Of a stretch of 64,000 nt of DNA, positions 16,932-27,588 are shown piece by piece. Within the stretch, counting starts at the first letter, position 1, and every line of letters begins with the position of its first letter. The notes beneath the pieces are model-generated. The model did no database searches, was not told the origin of the DNA, and saw nothing but the letters and a program-made list of their open reading frames with translations. A program made the translations under genes and the position numbers. This DNA is from Acerihabitans sp015654925. Lineage in GTDB: Bacteria > Pseudomonadota > Gammaproteobacteria > Enterobacterales > Enterobacteriaceae. The DNA is taken from assembly GCF_047324175.1 (NCBI RefSeq), contig NZ_CP178732.1, positions 5,904,091 to 5,968,090 on the forward strand, given 5' to 3'.

Positions 16932-18443
16932 ATGCAACCGTTACTGCAACTGACAGGGATCGATAAATCGTTTCCGGGAGTGAAAGCGCTCTCCGGCGCG
17001 GCGCTGGCGGTGTATCCCGGCCGGGTAATGGCCCTGGTGGGGGAAAACGGCGCCGGTAAATCCACCATGATGAAGGTACTGACCGGTATCTACAGCAAAG
17101 ATGCCGGTACCCTCGCTTTCCAGGGGCACGAAGTGACGTTCAGCGGGCCGAAGGCCTCGCAGGAGGCCGGCATCGGGATTATCCATCAGGAGCTGAACCT
17201 GATTCCCCAATTGACCATTGCTGAAAATATTTTCCTTGGCCGGGAGTTTCTTAACCGTTTCGGCGGTATTGACTGGCCGCGGATGTATAGCGAAGCGGAC
17301 CGGCTGCTGGCACGGCTGAATTTACATTACAGCAGCCACCGGCTGGTGGGGGATTTGTCGATTGGCGATCAGCAAATGGTGGAGATCGCCAAGGTGATCA
17401 GCTTCAAGTCCCAGGTCATTATCATGGATGAGCCGACGGATGCCCTGACCGATACGGAAACGGCATCGCTGTTTAGCGTTATCAATGAACTGAAACAGCA
17501 GGGCTGCGGCATCGTTTATATTTCCCATCGGCTAAAAGAGATTTTTGAAATCTGCGACGATGTGACGGTTATGCGCGACGGCCAGTTTATCGCCGAGCGT
17601 CCGGTAAGCGAATTAGAAGAAGACACGCTGATTGAAATGATGGTGGGCCGCCGTCTGGAAGAACAATATCCGCGTATCCATATGGACCCGGGGGCGGAAT
17701 GCCTGGTGGTGAGCCATCTCTCCGGCCCAGGCGTGTTTGATGTCAGTTTTACCCTGCGCCATAGCGAAATCCTCGGCGTGGCCGGGTTAATGGGCGCCGG
17801 TCGCACCGAGCTGATGAAAACCCTGTATGGCGCGGCCAAACGCACCGGCGGCGCCGTCATGCTCGACGGCCGGGCCGTCGTCGCCAGGACGCCGCAGGAT
17901 GGGCTGGCCAACGGCATCGTATACATCTCCGAAGATCGTAAACGCGATGGCCTGGTGCTGGGCATGTCGGTGAAAGAAAACATGACGCTGACCGCCCTGC
18001 GCTATTTCAGCCATCAGGCCGGTTGGCTGAAGCATGCCGATGAACAGCAGGCGGTAGGCGATTTTATCCGTTTATTTAATATCAAAACGCCGTCCATGGA
18101 ACAGCCTATCGGCCTGCTCTCTGGCGGTAACCAGCAAAAAGTCGCCATCGCCCGCGGGTTGATGACCCGGCCCAAAGTGCTGATCCTCGATGAGCCGACC
18201 CGCGGCGTCGATGTCGGCGCCAAAAAAGAAATTTATCAATTAATCAATCAGTTCAAGCAAGAGGGGCTGAGCATCATTCTGATCTCCTCCGAAATGCCCG
18301 AGGTGCTGGGCATGAGCGATCGCGTTATGGTGATGCATGAGGGGCGCTTAAGCGGCACCTTCCCCATCGAGCAGGCCACCCAGGAAGTGCTGATGGCCGC
18401 GGCCGTCGGTAAGCAATATCGACTACAGCAGGAGAATCAGTGA
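16932..18443 (+). CDS. rbsA: ribose ABC importer ATP-binding protein
   Basis: 503 residues from ATG 16932 (MQPLLQLTGIDKSFPGVKAL). Two tandem ABC cassettes: the first has Walker A GENGAGKST and Walker B IIMDEPTDAL; the second has ISEDRKRDGL, LSGGNQQKVAIARGL and LILDEPTRGVD. It powers ribose import with RbsC and RbsB. Its stop overlaps the rbsC start (ATGA). Confidence 0.97.
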   Translation: MQPLLQLTGIDKSFPGVKALSGAALAVYPGRVMALVGENGAGKSTMMKVLTGIYSKDAGTLAFQGHEVTFSGPKASQEAGIGIIHQELNLIPQLTIAENIFLGREFLNRFGGIDWPRMYSEADRLLARLNLHYSSHRLVGDLSIGDQQMVEIAKVISFKSQVIIMDEPTDALTDTETASLFSVINELKQQGCGIVYISHRLKEIFEICDDVTVMRDGQFIAERPVSELEEDTLIEMMVGRRLEEQYPRIHMDPGAECLVVSHLSGPGVFDVSFTLRHSEILGVAGLMGAGRTELMKTLYGAAKRTGGAVMLDGRAVVARTPQDGLANGIVYISEDRKRDGLVLGMSVKENMTLTALRYFSHQAGWLKHADEQQAVGDFIRLFNIKTPSMEQPIGLLSGGNQQKVAIARGLMTRPKVLILDEPTRGVDVGAKKEIYQLINQFKQEGLSIILISSEMPEVLGMSDRVMVMHEGRLSGTFPIEQATQEVLMAAAVGKQYRLQQENQ

Positions 18444-19411
18444 TGAATTCCCGGACTATCCCCGTTAAGCGCGGTATCAGTAAAGCGTGGCTATTAGAGC
18501 AAAAATCATTGATTGCATTGCTGGTGTTGATCGCCGTGGTGTCTTCGATGAGTTCCAATTTCTTCAGCCTGAACAATCTGTTCAATATCCTGCAGCAGAC
18601 ATCGGTGAACGCCATTATGGCGGTGGGTATGACGCTGGTCATCCTGACCTCCGGCATCGACCTTTCCGTGGGTTCGCTGCTGGCATTGACCGGCGCGGTC
18701 GCCGCGTCGGTGGTGGGCCTGGAGATGAACGTCATGGTGGCGGTGGCCGCCTCGCTGGGTTTGGGGGCCGCCATCGGCGCGGTGACGGGCATGATCGTGG
18801 CGAAGGGCAGGGTGCAGGCTTTTATCGCCACCCTGGTCATGATGCTGCTGCTGCGCGGCATCACCATGGTGTATACCAACGGCAGCCCGGTCAACACGGG
18901 CTTTTCCGATGTAGCGGATGCCTTTGGCTGGTTTGGTATCGGCCGCCCGCTGGGGGTGCCTACGCCGGTATGGATCATGGCCGTGGTGTTTCTCGCCGCC
19001 TGGTACATGCTGCATCACACCCGGCTGGGCCGCTATATCTACGCCTTGGGCGGCAATGAGGCCGCGACCCGTCTGTCCGGCATCAGCGTCGATCGGGTCA
19101 AAATCATCGTCTATTCCCTATGCGGTCTGCTGGCGGCGCTGGCCGGCGTGATCGAAGTCGCGCGGCTGTCCTCGGCGCAGCCCACGGCCGGCACCGGCTA
19201 TGAGCTGGATGCCATCGCCGCGGTGGTGCTGGGCGGCACCAGCCTGGCCGGCGGCAAAGGCCGCATCATGGGTACGCTTATCGGTGCGCTGATCCTGGGC
19301 TTTTTGAATAACGGCCTGAATTTATTAAGCGTCTCTTCCTACTACCAGATGATTGTTAAAGCCGTGGTTATTTTATTGGCGGTGCTGGTAGATAACAAAA
19401 GCAGTAAATAA
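18440..19411 (+). CDS. rbsC: ribose ABC importer permease
   Basis: 323 residues, strongly hydrophobic with about eight or more membrane segments. The family motifs VGMTLVILTSGIDLSVGSLL and IAAVVLGGTSLAGGKGRIMG are present. It forms the inner-membrane ribose channel with RbsA. Four-base overlap with rbsA indicates coupled translation. Confidence 0.97.
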   Translation: MMNSRTIPVKRGISKAWLLEQKSLIALLVLIAVVSSMSSNFFSLNNLFNILQQTSVNAIMAVGMTLVILTSGIDLSVGSLLALTGAVAASVVGLEMNVMVAVAASLGLGAAIGAVTGMIVAKGRVQAFIATLVMMLLLRGITMVYTNGSPVNTGFSDVADAFGWFGIGRPLGVPTPVWIMAVVFLAAWYMLHHTRLGRYIYALGGNEAATRLSGISVDRVKIIVYSLCGLLAALAGVIEVARLSSAQPTAGTGYELDAIAAVVLGGTSLAGGKGRIMGTLIGALILGFLNNGLNLLSVSSYYQMIVKAVVILLAVLVDNKSSK

Positions 19412-19436
19412 CCTCTCCCCCGCAGGAATGATAAAG

Positions 19437-20324
19437 ATGAAAATGAAAAAATTAGCATTTGTAATGTCCGCCCTGGCGTTAAGCGCCGCCCTCAGCGCCA
19501 ACGCGCTGGCGAAAGACAGCATCGCGCTGGTGGTTTCCACCCTGAACAATCCGTTCTTTGTTGCCATGAAAGACGGTGCGCAGAAAGAAGCGGATAAGCT
19601 GGGATATCAGCTGGTGGTGCTGGATTCGCAAAATAACCCCGCCAAGGAACTGGCGAACGTGCAGGATCTGACGGTGCGCGGCGTTAAGCTGCTGCTGATC
19701 AATCCCAGCGATTCCGATGCGGTGGGCAATGCGGTGATCCTGGCCAATCAGGCGAAGATCCCGGTAATTACCCTGGATCGTAAAGCCAATAAAGGCACCG
19801 TGGTCAGCCATATCGCCTCGGACAACCGGGTCGGCGGCAAAATGGCCGGTGATTTTATCGGTCAAAAACTCGGTCAAAATACCAAAGTCATCCAACTTGA
19901 AGGGATTGCCGGCACGTCCGTGGCGCGCGAGCGCGGCGAAGGCTTTAAACAATCGGCCGAACAGTATAAATTTGCTATGTTAGCCAGCCAACCCGCTGAT
20001 TTCGACCGTACCAAGGGGCTGAACGTCATGCAGAACCTGCTGACGGCGCACCCGACGGTGCAGGCGGTATTCGCCCAGAACGACGAAATGGCCCTGGGCG
20101 CCATGCGCGCCCTGCAAACGGTGAATAAAACCGACGTGCTGGTGGTGGGTTTTGACGGCACCGCCGACGGTATAAAAGCGGTGCAAAGCGGCAAACTTGC
20201 CGCCACCGTGGCCCAGCAGCCCGACCAAATTGGCAGTATCGGGGTAGATACCGCCGATAAAGTCCTGAAGGGCGAGAAGGTGGACGCGGTGATCCCGGTT
20301 GCCCTGAAGCTGGTCACCAAGTAA
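19437..20324 (+). CDS. rbsB: periplasmic ribose-binding protein
   Basis: 295 residues from ATG 19437; an ATG at 19428 abuts the AGGA ribosome site and is less likely. Signal peptide ends ANALAKD; the mature part DSIALVVSTLNNPFFVAMKD matches E. coli RbsB. It binds ribose for the ABC importer and, in E. coli, for the Trg chemoreceptor. Expected to be the most abundant product of the operon. Confidence 0.97.
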   Translation: MKMKKLAFVMSALALSAALSANALAKDSIALVVSTLNNPFFVAMKDGAQKEADKLGYQLVVLDSQNNPAKELANVQDLTVRGVKLLLINPSDSDAVGNAVILANQAKIPVITLDRKANKGTVVSHIASDNRVGGKMAGDFIGQKLGQNTKVIQLEGIAGTSVARERGEGFKQSAEQYKFAMLASQPADFDRTKGLNVMQNLLTAHPTVQAVFAQNDEMALGAMRALQTVNKTDVLVVGFDGTADGIKAVQSGKLAATVAQQPDQIGSIGVDTADKVLKGEKVDAVIPVALKLVTK

Positions 20325-20354
20325 CGCCGATAGTGGCTCAGGCATAGCCCTGCG

Positions 20355-20385
20355 TTGCCTCCGCCGCGCATGCTGCGGGGGTAAC
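20355..20385 (+). other. possible intergenic stem-loop rbsB-rbsK
   Basis: CCTCCGC pairs with GCGGGGG across about ten bases. It could stabilise upstream mRNA; E. coli makes a 3' RNA (RbsZ) from this interval, but I cannot show equivalence here. Confidence 0.3.
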
Positions 20386-20407
20386 GCCTTTAATCAGGAT
20401 AATGGCG

Positions 20408-21328
20408 ATGGCAACAAACAAACTGGTGGTTCTGGGCAGCATTAATGCCGATCATATTCTTAATCTTGAACAATTCCCCCGTCCCGGCGAAACGCTGATT
20501 GGCAAGAATTACCGGATTGCGTTTGGCGGTAAAGGCGCCAACCAGGCGGTAGCGGCGGGACGCAGCGGCGCGGATATCTCCTTTATCGCCTGCGTGGGCG
20601 AAGATGATATGGGCGAGCGAATCCGCCGGCAATTACAGGCGGATAACATCGATATCCAATCCGTGCAGCCCGCCGCGGGCGCCACGACCGGCGTGGCGCT
20701 GATTTTCGTTAATGGCGACGGCGAGAATGTGATTGGCATCGACCCGGGGGCCAATGCCGCGGTAACGCCGGATTATTTGTCCCGCTACCGGCAGTCCGTG
20801 ATCGACGCCTCCGCCCTGCTGATGCAATTGGAATCGCCCCTGGACACCGTGATCGCCGCCGCCAAACTGGCCCGGGCGCATCGGACCCAGGTGATTTTAA
20901 ATCCCGCGCCGGCCCGCCAACTGCCGGATGAATTATTGGCGCTGGTGGATATTATTACCCCGAATGAAACCGAAGCGGAGCGCCTGACCGGGGTGGCTAT
21001 CAGCGATGACGCCGCCGCCGCCCGGGCCGCGCTGATATTGCATGACAAAGGTATTTCGACGGTCATTATCACTCTTGGCGGCAGGGGGGTATGGCTTAGC
21101 TCCGGGGGCGACGGCAAATTGGTGCCCGGTTTCAAGGTCAAGGCGGTGGATACCATTGCTGCCGGAGATACGTTTAACGGCGCCCTGCTGACCGCATTGC
21201 TTGAAGGCCGGGATATGGACCATGCCGTCCAATTCGCCCATGCCGCCGCCGCCATCGCGGTTACCCGCCCAGGCGCGCAGCCATCGATTCCGTGGCGTGA
21301 CGAGATTGACGCTTTTTTAAAGGGTTAG
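20408..21328 (+). CDS. rbsK: ribokinase
   Basis: 306 residues from ATG 20408 (MATNKLVVLGSINADHILNL); the ATG at 20402 is only two bases from AGGA. PfkB family: N-terminal GGKGANQAVAAGRSG and C-terminal catalytic DTIAAGDTFNGALLTALLEG with the base Asp. It phosphorylates ribose at C5 after import. rbsR follows after 9 bp. Confidence 0.97.
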   Translation: MATNKLVVLGSINADHILNLEQFPRPGETLIGKNYRIAFGGKGANQAVAAGRSGADISFIACVGEDDMGERIRRQLQADNIDIQSVQPAAGATTGVALIFVNGDGENVIGIDPGANAAVTPDYLSRYRQSVIDASALLMQLESPLDTVIAAAKLARAHRTQVILNPAPARQLPDELLALVDIITPNETEAERLTGVAISDDAAAARAALILHDKGISTVIITLGGRGVWLSSGGDGKLVPGFKVKAVDTIAAGDTFNGALLTALLEGRDMDHAVQFAHAAAAIAVTRPGAQPSIPWRDEIDAFLKG

Positions 21329-21337
21329 GAGCATTTT

Positions 21338-22342
21338 TTGGCCACCATGAAAGATGTCGCCCGCCTGGCGGGTGTTTCCACATCGACCGTTTCCCACGTG
21401 ATTAACAACAACCGGTTTGTCAGCGACGCGGTACGCGATAAAGTGCTGGCGGTGGTGGAACAGCTCAATTATGCGCCCTCCGCGCTGGCCCGCAGTTTGA
21501 AAATAAACCAAACGCGCACGCTGGGCATGTTAATTACCTCCAGCAATAACCCGTTTTATGCGGAAGTGGTGCACGGCGTGGAGCGCAGCTGCTATGAACG
21601 CGGTTATAGCCTGATTCTCTGTAACACGGAAGAGGACGCCGACCGTATGAGCCGCAGCATGGAAACGCTGTTGCAAAAGCGCGTCGACGGCCTGCTTATC
21701 ATGTGTACCGAAAACAATCAGCCTTCCCGTCTGGCGCTGCGCCGCTATCCGTCATTGCCGATTGTGATGATGGATTGGACGCCGTTCGAAGATGCGCTTG
21801 ATATCATCCAGGATAATTCTTTATTAGGCGGCTGCCTGGCCACCGAGCACTTGATTTCGCGCGGCTATACCGATATTGCCTGCATCGCCGGGCCGCAGAA
21901 TAAAACCACCGCGCGCCATCGCCTGGAGGGTTATCGCCTCGCCATGGGCCGGGCCGGCTTGACGATTCCCGCAGGTTATGAAGTATTCAGCGATTTCGAA
22001 TTTGGCGGCGGCGTGACGGCGATGCAGGCATTACTCGCGTTGCCGCGGCCGCCCCATGCGGTATTCACCGGCAACGACGCGGTGGCGGTCGGGGTTTACC
22101 AGGCGCTGTTCCAGGCGGGACTGTCGGTGCCGCAAGATATGGCCGTGATTGGCTATGATGATATCGAATTGGCCAAATACATGACCCCGCCGTTGACCAC
22201 CATCAACCAACCGAAGGATTCGCTGGGGGAATTGGCGATCGATACGCTGATTTACCGGCTGCAAAATCCCGACACCGAACCCCAGATCCTGGTGTTGACC
22301 CCCGAACTGGTGGATCGCGCCTCGGTCGCTACAAAACGCTGA
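21338..22342 (+). CDS. rbsR: ribose operon repressor
   Basis: 334 residues, LacI family: N-terminal HTH MATMKDVARLAGVSTSTVSH with hinge LNYAPSALARSLK, then a periplasmic-binding-like ribose domain. It starts with TTG at 21338, well spaced from TTAGGAG; the ATG at 21347 would be too far from that site, and the E. coli protein also begins MATMKD. It should bind the two palindromes before rbsD, closing an autoregulatory loop. Confidence 0.96.
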   Translation: MATMKDVARLAGVSTSTVSHVINNNRFVSDAVRDKVLAVVEQLNYAPSALARSLKINQTRTLGMLITSSNNPFYAEVVHGVERSCYERGYSLILCNTEEDADRMSRSMETLLQKRVDGLLIMCTENNQPSRLALRRYPSLPIVMMDWTPFEDALDIIQDNSLLGGCLATEHLISRGYTDIACIAGPQNKTTARHRLEGYRLAMGRAGLTIPAGYEVFSDFEFGGGVTAMQALLALPRPPHAVFTGNDAVAVGVYQALFQAGLSVPQDMAVIGYDDIELAKYMTPPLTTINQPKDSLGELAIDTLIYRLQNPDTEPQILVLTPELVDRASVATKR

Positions 22343-22378
22343 GCGGCCGGCCCGCAGGATATCCGGCAAAATATGGGC

Positions 22379-22408
22379 AAAAAAAAACCGGAAACCTGTG
22401 GTTTCCGG
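22379..22408 (-). terminator. tpiA rho-independent terminator
   Basis: Perfect 9-bp stem CCGGAAACC / GGTTTCCGG with a TGT loop. The nine A on the left read as a T-run for leftward transcription from tpiA. Confidence 0.92.
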
Positions 22409-22456
22409 TGGATGGGCGGGCAAAACGGATTTGCCAACCCGGCGATACGGGGTAAA

Positions 22457-23224
22457 TCAGGCGTTTTTCGCTGCGGCGGCCGCTTTTACGATAACCGCAA
22501 AGGCGTCCGCTTTCAGGGAGGCGCCGCCAACCAGCGCGCCGTCGATATCCGGCTGGGTGAACAATTCAGCCGCGTTGCCGGCATTGACCGAACCGCCGTA
22601 CTGGATGATCACTTGTTCAGCGATGGCGCTATCGTGTTTGGCGATATGGCCGCGGATAAATTTATGCACCGCCTGGGCCTGCGCGGGGGTGGCCGATTTA
22701 CCGGTACCGATGGCCCAAATAGGTTCATAGGCGACGACGGTATTTTCAAACGCCTTGGCGCCCAGGGTTTTTAATACGGCGTCAAGCTGGCGCGCGCATA
22801 CCGCTTCGGTTTGACCCGCTTCGTTTTCGGCTTCGCTTTCACCGATACACAATACCGGGATCAGGCCGGCTTCTTTCAGGACGGCGAATTTTTCAGCGAT
22901 AAACTCGTCGCTTTCTTTGTGGTAGGTACGGCGCTCGGAGTGACCGATAATAATATATTTCGCACCGATATCCTTGAGCATATCGGCGGAAACTTCGCCG
23001 GTAAATGCGCCGGACAGGTTGGTATCCACGTTTTGCGCGCCCAGCGCCAATTGGCTGCCGGCGAGCTGGCGCTTAGCCTGCTCCAGATAGACCACCGGCG
23101 GCGCGATAGCCACGCCGCAGCCCACTACGCCGCTCAGTTCTTTGCGCAGCGCGGCAATCAATTCGTTAACCAAATGCTTGCTGCCATTCAGCTTCCAGTT
23201 ACCCATCACTAACGGATGTCGCAT
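22457..23224 (-). CDS. tpiA: triosephosphate isomerase
   Basis: 255 residues, E. coli length. Starts MRHPLVMGNWKLNGSKHL; the catalytic His is in IIGHSERRTYH and the catalytic Glu in VAYEPIWAIGTGK. It interconverts dihydroxyacetone phosphate and glyceraldehyde-3-phosphate. Convergent with rbsR and closed by the terminator at 22379-22408. Confidence 0.98.
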   Translation of the reverse strand: MRHPLVMGNWKLNGSKHLVNELIAALRKELSGVVGCGVAIAPPVVYLEQAKRQLAGSQLALGAQNVDTNLSGAFTGEVSADMLKDIGAKYIIIGHSERRTYHKESDEFIAEKFAVLKEAGLIPVLCIGESEAENEAGQTEAVCARQLDAVLKTLGAKAFENTVVAYEPIWAIGTGKSATPAQAQAVHKFIRGHIAKHDSAIAEQVIIQYGGSVNAGNAAELFTQPDIDGALVGGASLKADAFAVIVKAAAAAKNA

Positions 23225-23349
23225 CTTATATTCTCCAATCAGGAAACGCGAAATTAAAAAATTGATTGTCTTTGAGACAATATACCTGTCCCACAGTATA
23301 GAGAGAAAGGACCGCGGTGGCTTTGTTTTTTGTCATTAAACGGGACAGG

Positions 23350-23940
23350 TCAAGGCTCGGCCAGCGCCAGCTTTATCGGCTCGACGGCAAAAGTGAGACC
23401 TTTATCACCATTATCCGCCACCACATAGCGTAGCGCTCCCCAGGACTGCTGAAAAAACCGCGACCCCCGTCCTTTAACCAACAGATCGCTAACCCGCGCG
23501 CTGCTCTGCTCGACGGTAAGGGTCGGCTCGAATTCGCGTACCAGGGCGGCCATATAACCGATGGCGATGGCGCGGGCCGCTTTTTCAGCGCCGCCTTCCA
23601 CCGGCAGGTAAGTCAATTGCAGGGTCTTGATTTTGCCGCTGCCTTTTTCCAGCGCGGTGGATGCATACAGGGTGCCGCTGATTTTGCTGGCGGCGCGGGT
23701 AAGGTTAATGCCATCGTTGCTGTTGCCGATGGCCCGGAACTCGCCGATCGGCAGCAGGGGATTATTGGCATTATATTTTTCGCGGAACTTCACTATCGTC
23801 AGATCAAAGGTGGGCGCGCCGGCCAGTAAGTAAGGGGCGGGCGGCGGCATGTCCTCCTGCGCCCGGGCGGCGTTCACCGTGGCGAAGACGCCCAGCCAGA
23901 ACACCAGTATCGGGATGGCGAAGCGGATTCGTGTTTTCAC
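23350..23940 (-). CDS. yiiQ: YiiQ-family periplasmic protein (DUF1454)
   Basis: 196 residues with a signal peptide (IPILVFWLGVFATVNAARAQ). The mature part matches the DUF1454 family protein YiiQ, whose function is unknown. Position between fpr and tpiA is as in E. coli, apart from missing yiiR/yiiS/uspD. Confidence 0.88.
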   Translation of the reverse strand: MKTRIRFAIPILVFWLGVFATVNAARAQEDMPPPAPYLLAGAPTFDLTIVKFREKYNANNPLLPIGEFRAIGNSNDGINLTRAASKISGTLYASTALEKGSGKIKTLQLTYLPVEGGAEKAARAIAIGYMAALVREFEPTLTVEQSSARVSDLLVKGRGSRFFQQSWGALRYVVADNGDKGLTFAVEPIKLALAEP

Positions 23941-23989
23941 AGCCTATGGCTTCCCGTTGTATAGGGCCCGGTGACGTTTTTGATAAGGC

Positions 23990-24736
23990 TTACCAATAAT
24001 GTTCGCTGGTTATATGGCCCGGCTTGCGCTTCAAATGCTTACGCATTTCGCGGGTTTCTTTTAATACTTGCTGGGTATCGCGCACCATTTGCGGATTGCC
24101 GCACAGCATGACATGGCTGGTTTGAGCACTGAGCGGCAAACCGACCGCCGCTTCCAGCGAACCGTCGGCAATCAGGGCCGGGACGCGGCCGGTCAGCGAG
24201 CCGGGCACCTCTTCGCGGCTGACCACGGTCTGCACATGCAGCTTGCCGTTGTAGCGCTGCTGCAATTCCAGCATCAGCGGCAGGTAGCTGAGATCCCTGG
24301 CGAAACGCGCGGCGTGCACCAGCACGATATCCTGGAAGCGATCCAGGCCGTCGCCCTGTTGCAGTATCGACAAAAAGGGTCCCAGGGCCGTCCCCGTCGC
24401 CAGCATCCATAATGTGTCGCACTCGGGGATCTCGTCGAGGACAAAAAAGCCGGCGGCCTCTTTGGTTACCATCAGTTCGTCGCCCGGTTGCAGCACGTGC
24501 AGCGGCGGGCTGAGCTTGCCGTCAGGCACGGTGACCAGATAAAATTCCAGATTGTCGCTGCTCGGGGCATTGACGTAGGAGTAAGCGCGCTGAACGCGTT
24601 CGCCGTTGATTTCCAGCCCCAGTTTGGCAAACTGCCCGGCGGTAAATTGATCCACCGGCGCATTGACGATCAGACTGAAAAGACTCTCCGTCCAGTGTTC
24701 CACATGTATGATTTTCCCGGTCACCCATTCAGCCAT
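23990..24736 (-). CDS. fpr: ferredoxin/flavodoxin-NADP+ reductase
   Basis: 248 residues from ATG 24736 (MAEWVTGKIIHVEHWTESLF). An open extension to 24886 is not conserved. FAD site RAYSYVNAPS, NADP site MLATGTALGPFLS, and C-terminal aromatic cap EHYW. It shuttles electrons between NADPH and flavodoxin or ferredoxin; SoxRS-controlled in E. coli. Separate from glpX, which ends upstream on the same strand. Confidence 0.97.
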   Translation of the reverse strand: MAEWVTGKIIHVEHWTESLFSLIVNAPVDQFTAGQFAKLGLEINGERVQRAYSYVNAPSSDNLEFYLVTVPDGKLSPPLHVLQPGDELMVTKEAAGFFVLDEIPECDTLWMLATGTALGPFLSILQQGDGLDRFQDIVLVHAARFARDLSYLPLMLELQQRYNGKLHVQTVVSREEVPGSLTGRVPALIADGSLEAAVGLPLSAQTSHVMLCGNPQMVRDTQQVLKETREMRKHLKRKPGHITSEHYW

Positions 24737-24900
24737 AGCGATCTTTTCCCCTTGGTCCCGATTCTCCACTCTGTCACAGCGGCTCATATTGAAAGCGCCA
24801 TTATCGGCTAATTTGACCAGCGCTGCCAGTGCGGCAGCGGTAAATGTTAACCAATGGTTGCATGGTTTTATCAACCCCTGCGCCATTCGTATCGCCGCGG

Positions 24901-25911
24901 TTACAGAATAAACGGATGCAAGGCCGGATCTTTGCGATCGAGATAATGAGTGGACGTTATGCGGCGAATGGTGCGGCTGTTGCCGCGGATCAATAGCGTT
25001 TCGGTGGTGGCCAGATTGCCCGTGCGGGCGATACCGCTGAGCAGATCGCCCTTGGTGATGCCGGTGGCGGAAAATATCACATTGTCATTGCGGGCCATAT
25101 CATTGAGCCGCAGCACGGTATTGGCGCTGATGCCCATGGCGGCGCAGCGGGCCAGTTCATCGGCGCCGATGCGGCGATTATCTTCAGTATCGCCTTTGAC
25201 CTGATGCCGGGGCAACAGCCGGCCCTGCATATCGCCGTCCATCGCGCGGATGGCCGCCGCGGAGATCACCCCTTCCGGCGCGCCGCCGATGCCGTACATG
25301 ACATCTACTTCGCTGTCGGGCATGCAGGTCAAAATCGAGGCGGCCACATCGCCGTCGGGAACGGTAAATACCCGCACGCCGAGCCGCTGCAAGTCGGCAA
25401 TGCAGCTTTCATGGCGGGGCTTGGCCAGAATGGCCACGGTTAACCGCTCCAGGGGCTTATCGAGCTGGCGGGCAATATTACGCAGGTTTTGGTCCAGGGG
25501 CAGGTCGAGATCGATGGCGCCTTTGGCATCGGGGCCTACCACCAGTTTTTCCATGTACATATCCGGCGCGTGCAAAAATGCGCCTTTTTCACCCACCGCC
25601 AATACCGCCAGGGCATTGGCCTGGCCCATGGCCGTCATGCGGGTGCCTTCAATGGGATCGACCGCGATATCCACCGCGTCACCGCTGCCGGTACCGACCG
25701 CTTCGCCGATATAGAGCATCGGCGCTTCGTCGATTTCACCTTCGCCAATGACTATCCGCCCGTCAATTTGTACTTGGTTAAGCACGATGCGCATGGCCTG
25801 CACGGCGGCGTTATCGGCCGCGTTTTTATCGCCGCGTCCAAGCCAGCTATAGCCCGCCAGCGCGGCGGCTTCGGTAACCCGGGAGAACTCAATGGCTAAT
25901 TCACGTTTCAT
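24901..25911 (-). CDS. glpX: class II fructose-1,6-bisphosphatase
   Basis: 336 residues from ATG 25911 (MKRELAIEFSRVTEAAALAG). Metal-binding GEGEIDEAPM and DPIEGTRMTAMGQ are intact. Gluconeogenic phosphatase, last gene of glpFKX; its start is 123 bp after glpK with a long hairpin in between. Confidence 0.97.
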   Translation of the reverse strand: MKRELAIEFSRVTEAAALAGYSWLGRGDKNAADNAAVQAMRIVLNQVQIDGRIVIGEGEIDEAPMLYIGEAVGTGSGDAVDIAVDPIEGTRMTAMGQANALAVLAVGEKGAFLHAPDMYMEKLVVGPDAKGAIDLDLPLDQNLRNIARQLDKPLERLTVAILAKPRHESCIADLQRLGVRVFTVPDGDVAASILTCMPDSEVDVMYGIGGAPEGVISAAAIRAMDGDMQGRLLPRHQVKGDTEDNRRIGADELARCAAMGISANTVLRLNDMARNDNVIFSATGITKGDLLSGIARTGNLATTETLLIRGNSRTIRRITSTHYLDRKDPALHPFIL

Positions 25912-25975
25912 GGTCAAACCTTGCGTTTCAACTGTGAGGGAAGTTTGTCGCAAAGTTTATCACACCCGGCGGGGA

Positions 25976-26001
25976 TTCCGGACGGTCTGGACCGTCCGGA
26001 A
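25976..26001. repeat. 12-bp perfect inverted repeat between glpK and glpX
   Basis: TTCCGGACGGTC and its exact complement flank a 2-base centre. There is no T-run on either strand, so it looks like an mRNA-stabilising or attenuating hairpin, not a full terminator. It may lower glpX expression relative to glpFK. Confidence 0.6.
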
Positions 26002-26034
26002 AGCGCCGGGCTTTAAAACATGACCGGCCGGGGA

Positions 26035-27549
<1,515 letters not shown>

Positions 27550-27588
27550 AATAGGTTCCTGCAAAAGTTATAATTCACATGGTGAGCA

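Noticed and set aside
18325..19018. Long ORFs opposite rbsC (227 and 170 residues)
   Set aside because: Arise from the GC-rich, stop-poor antisense of rbsC; no independent start signals or family motifs.
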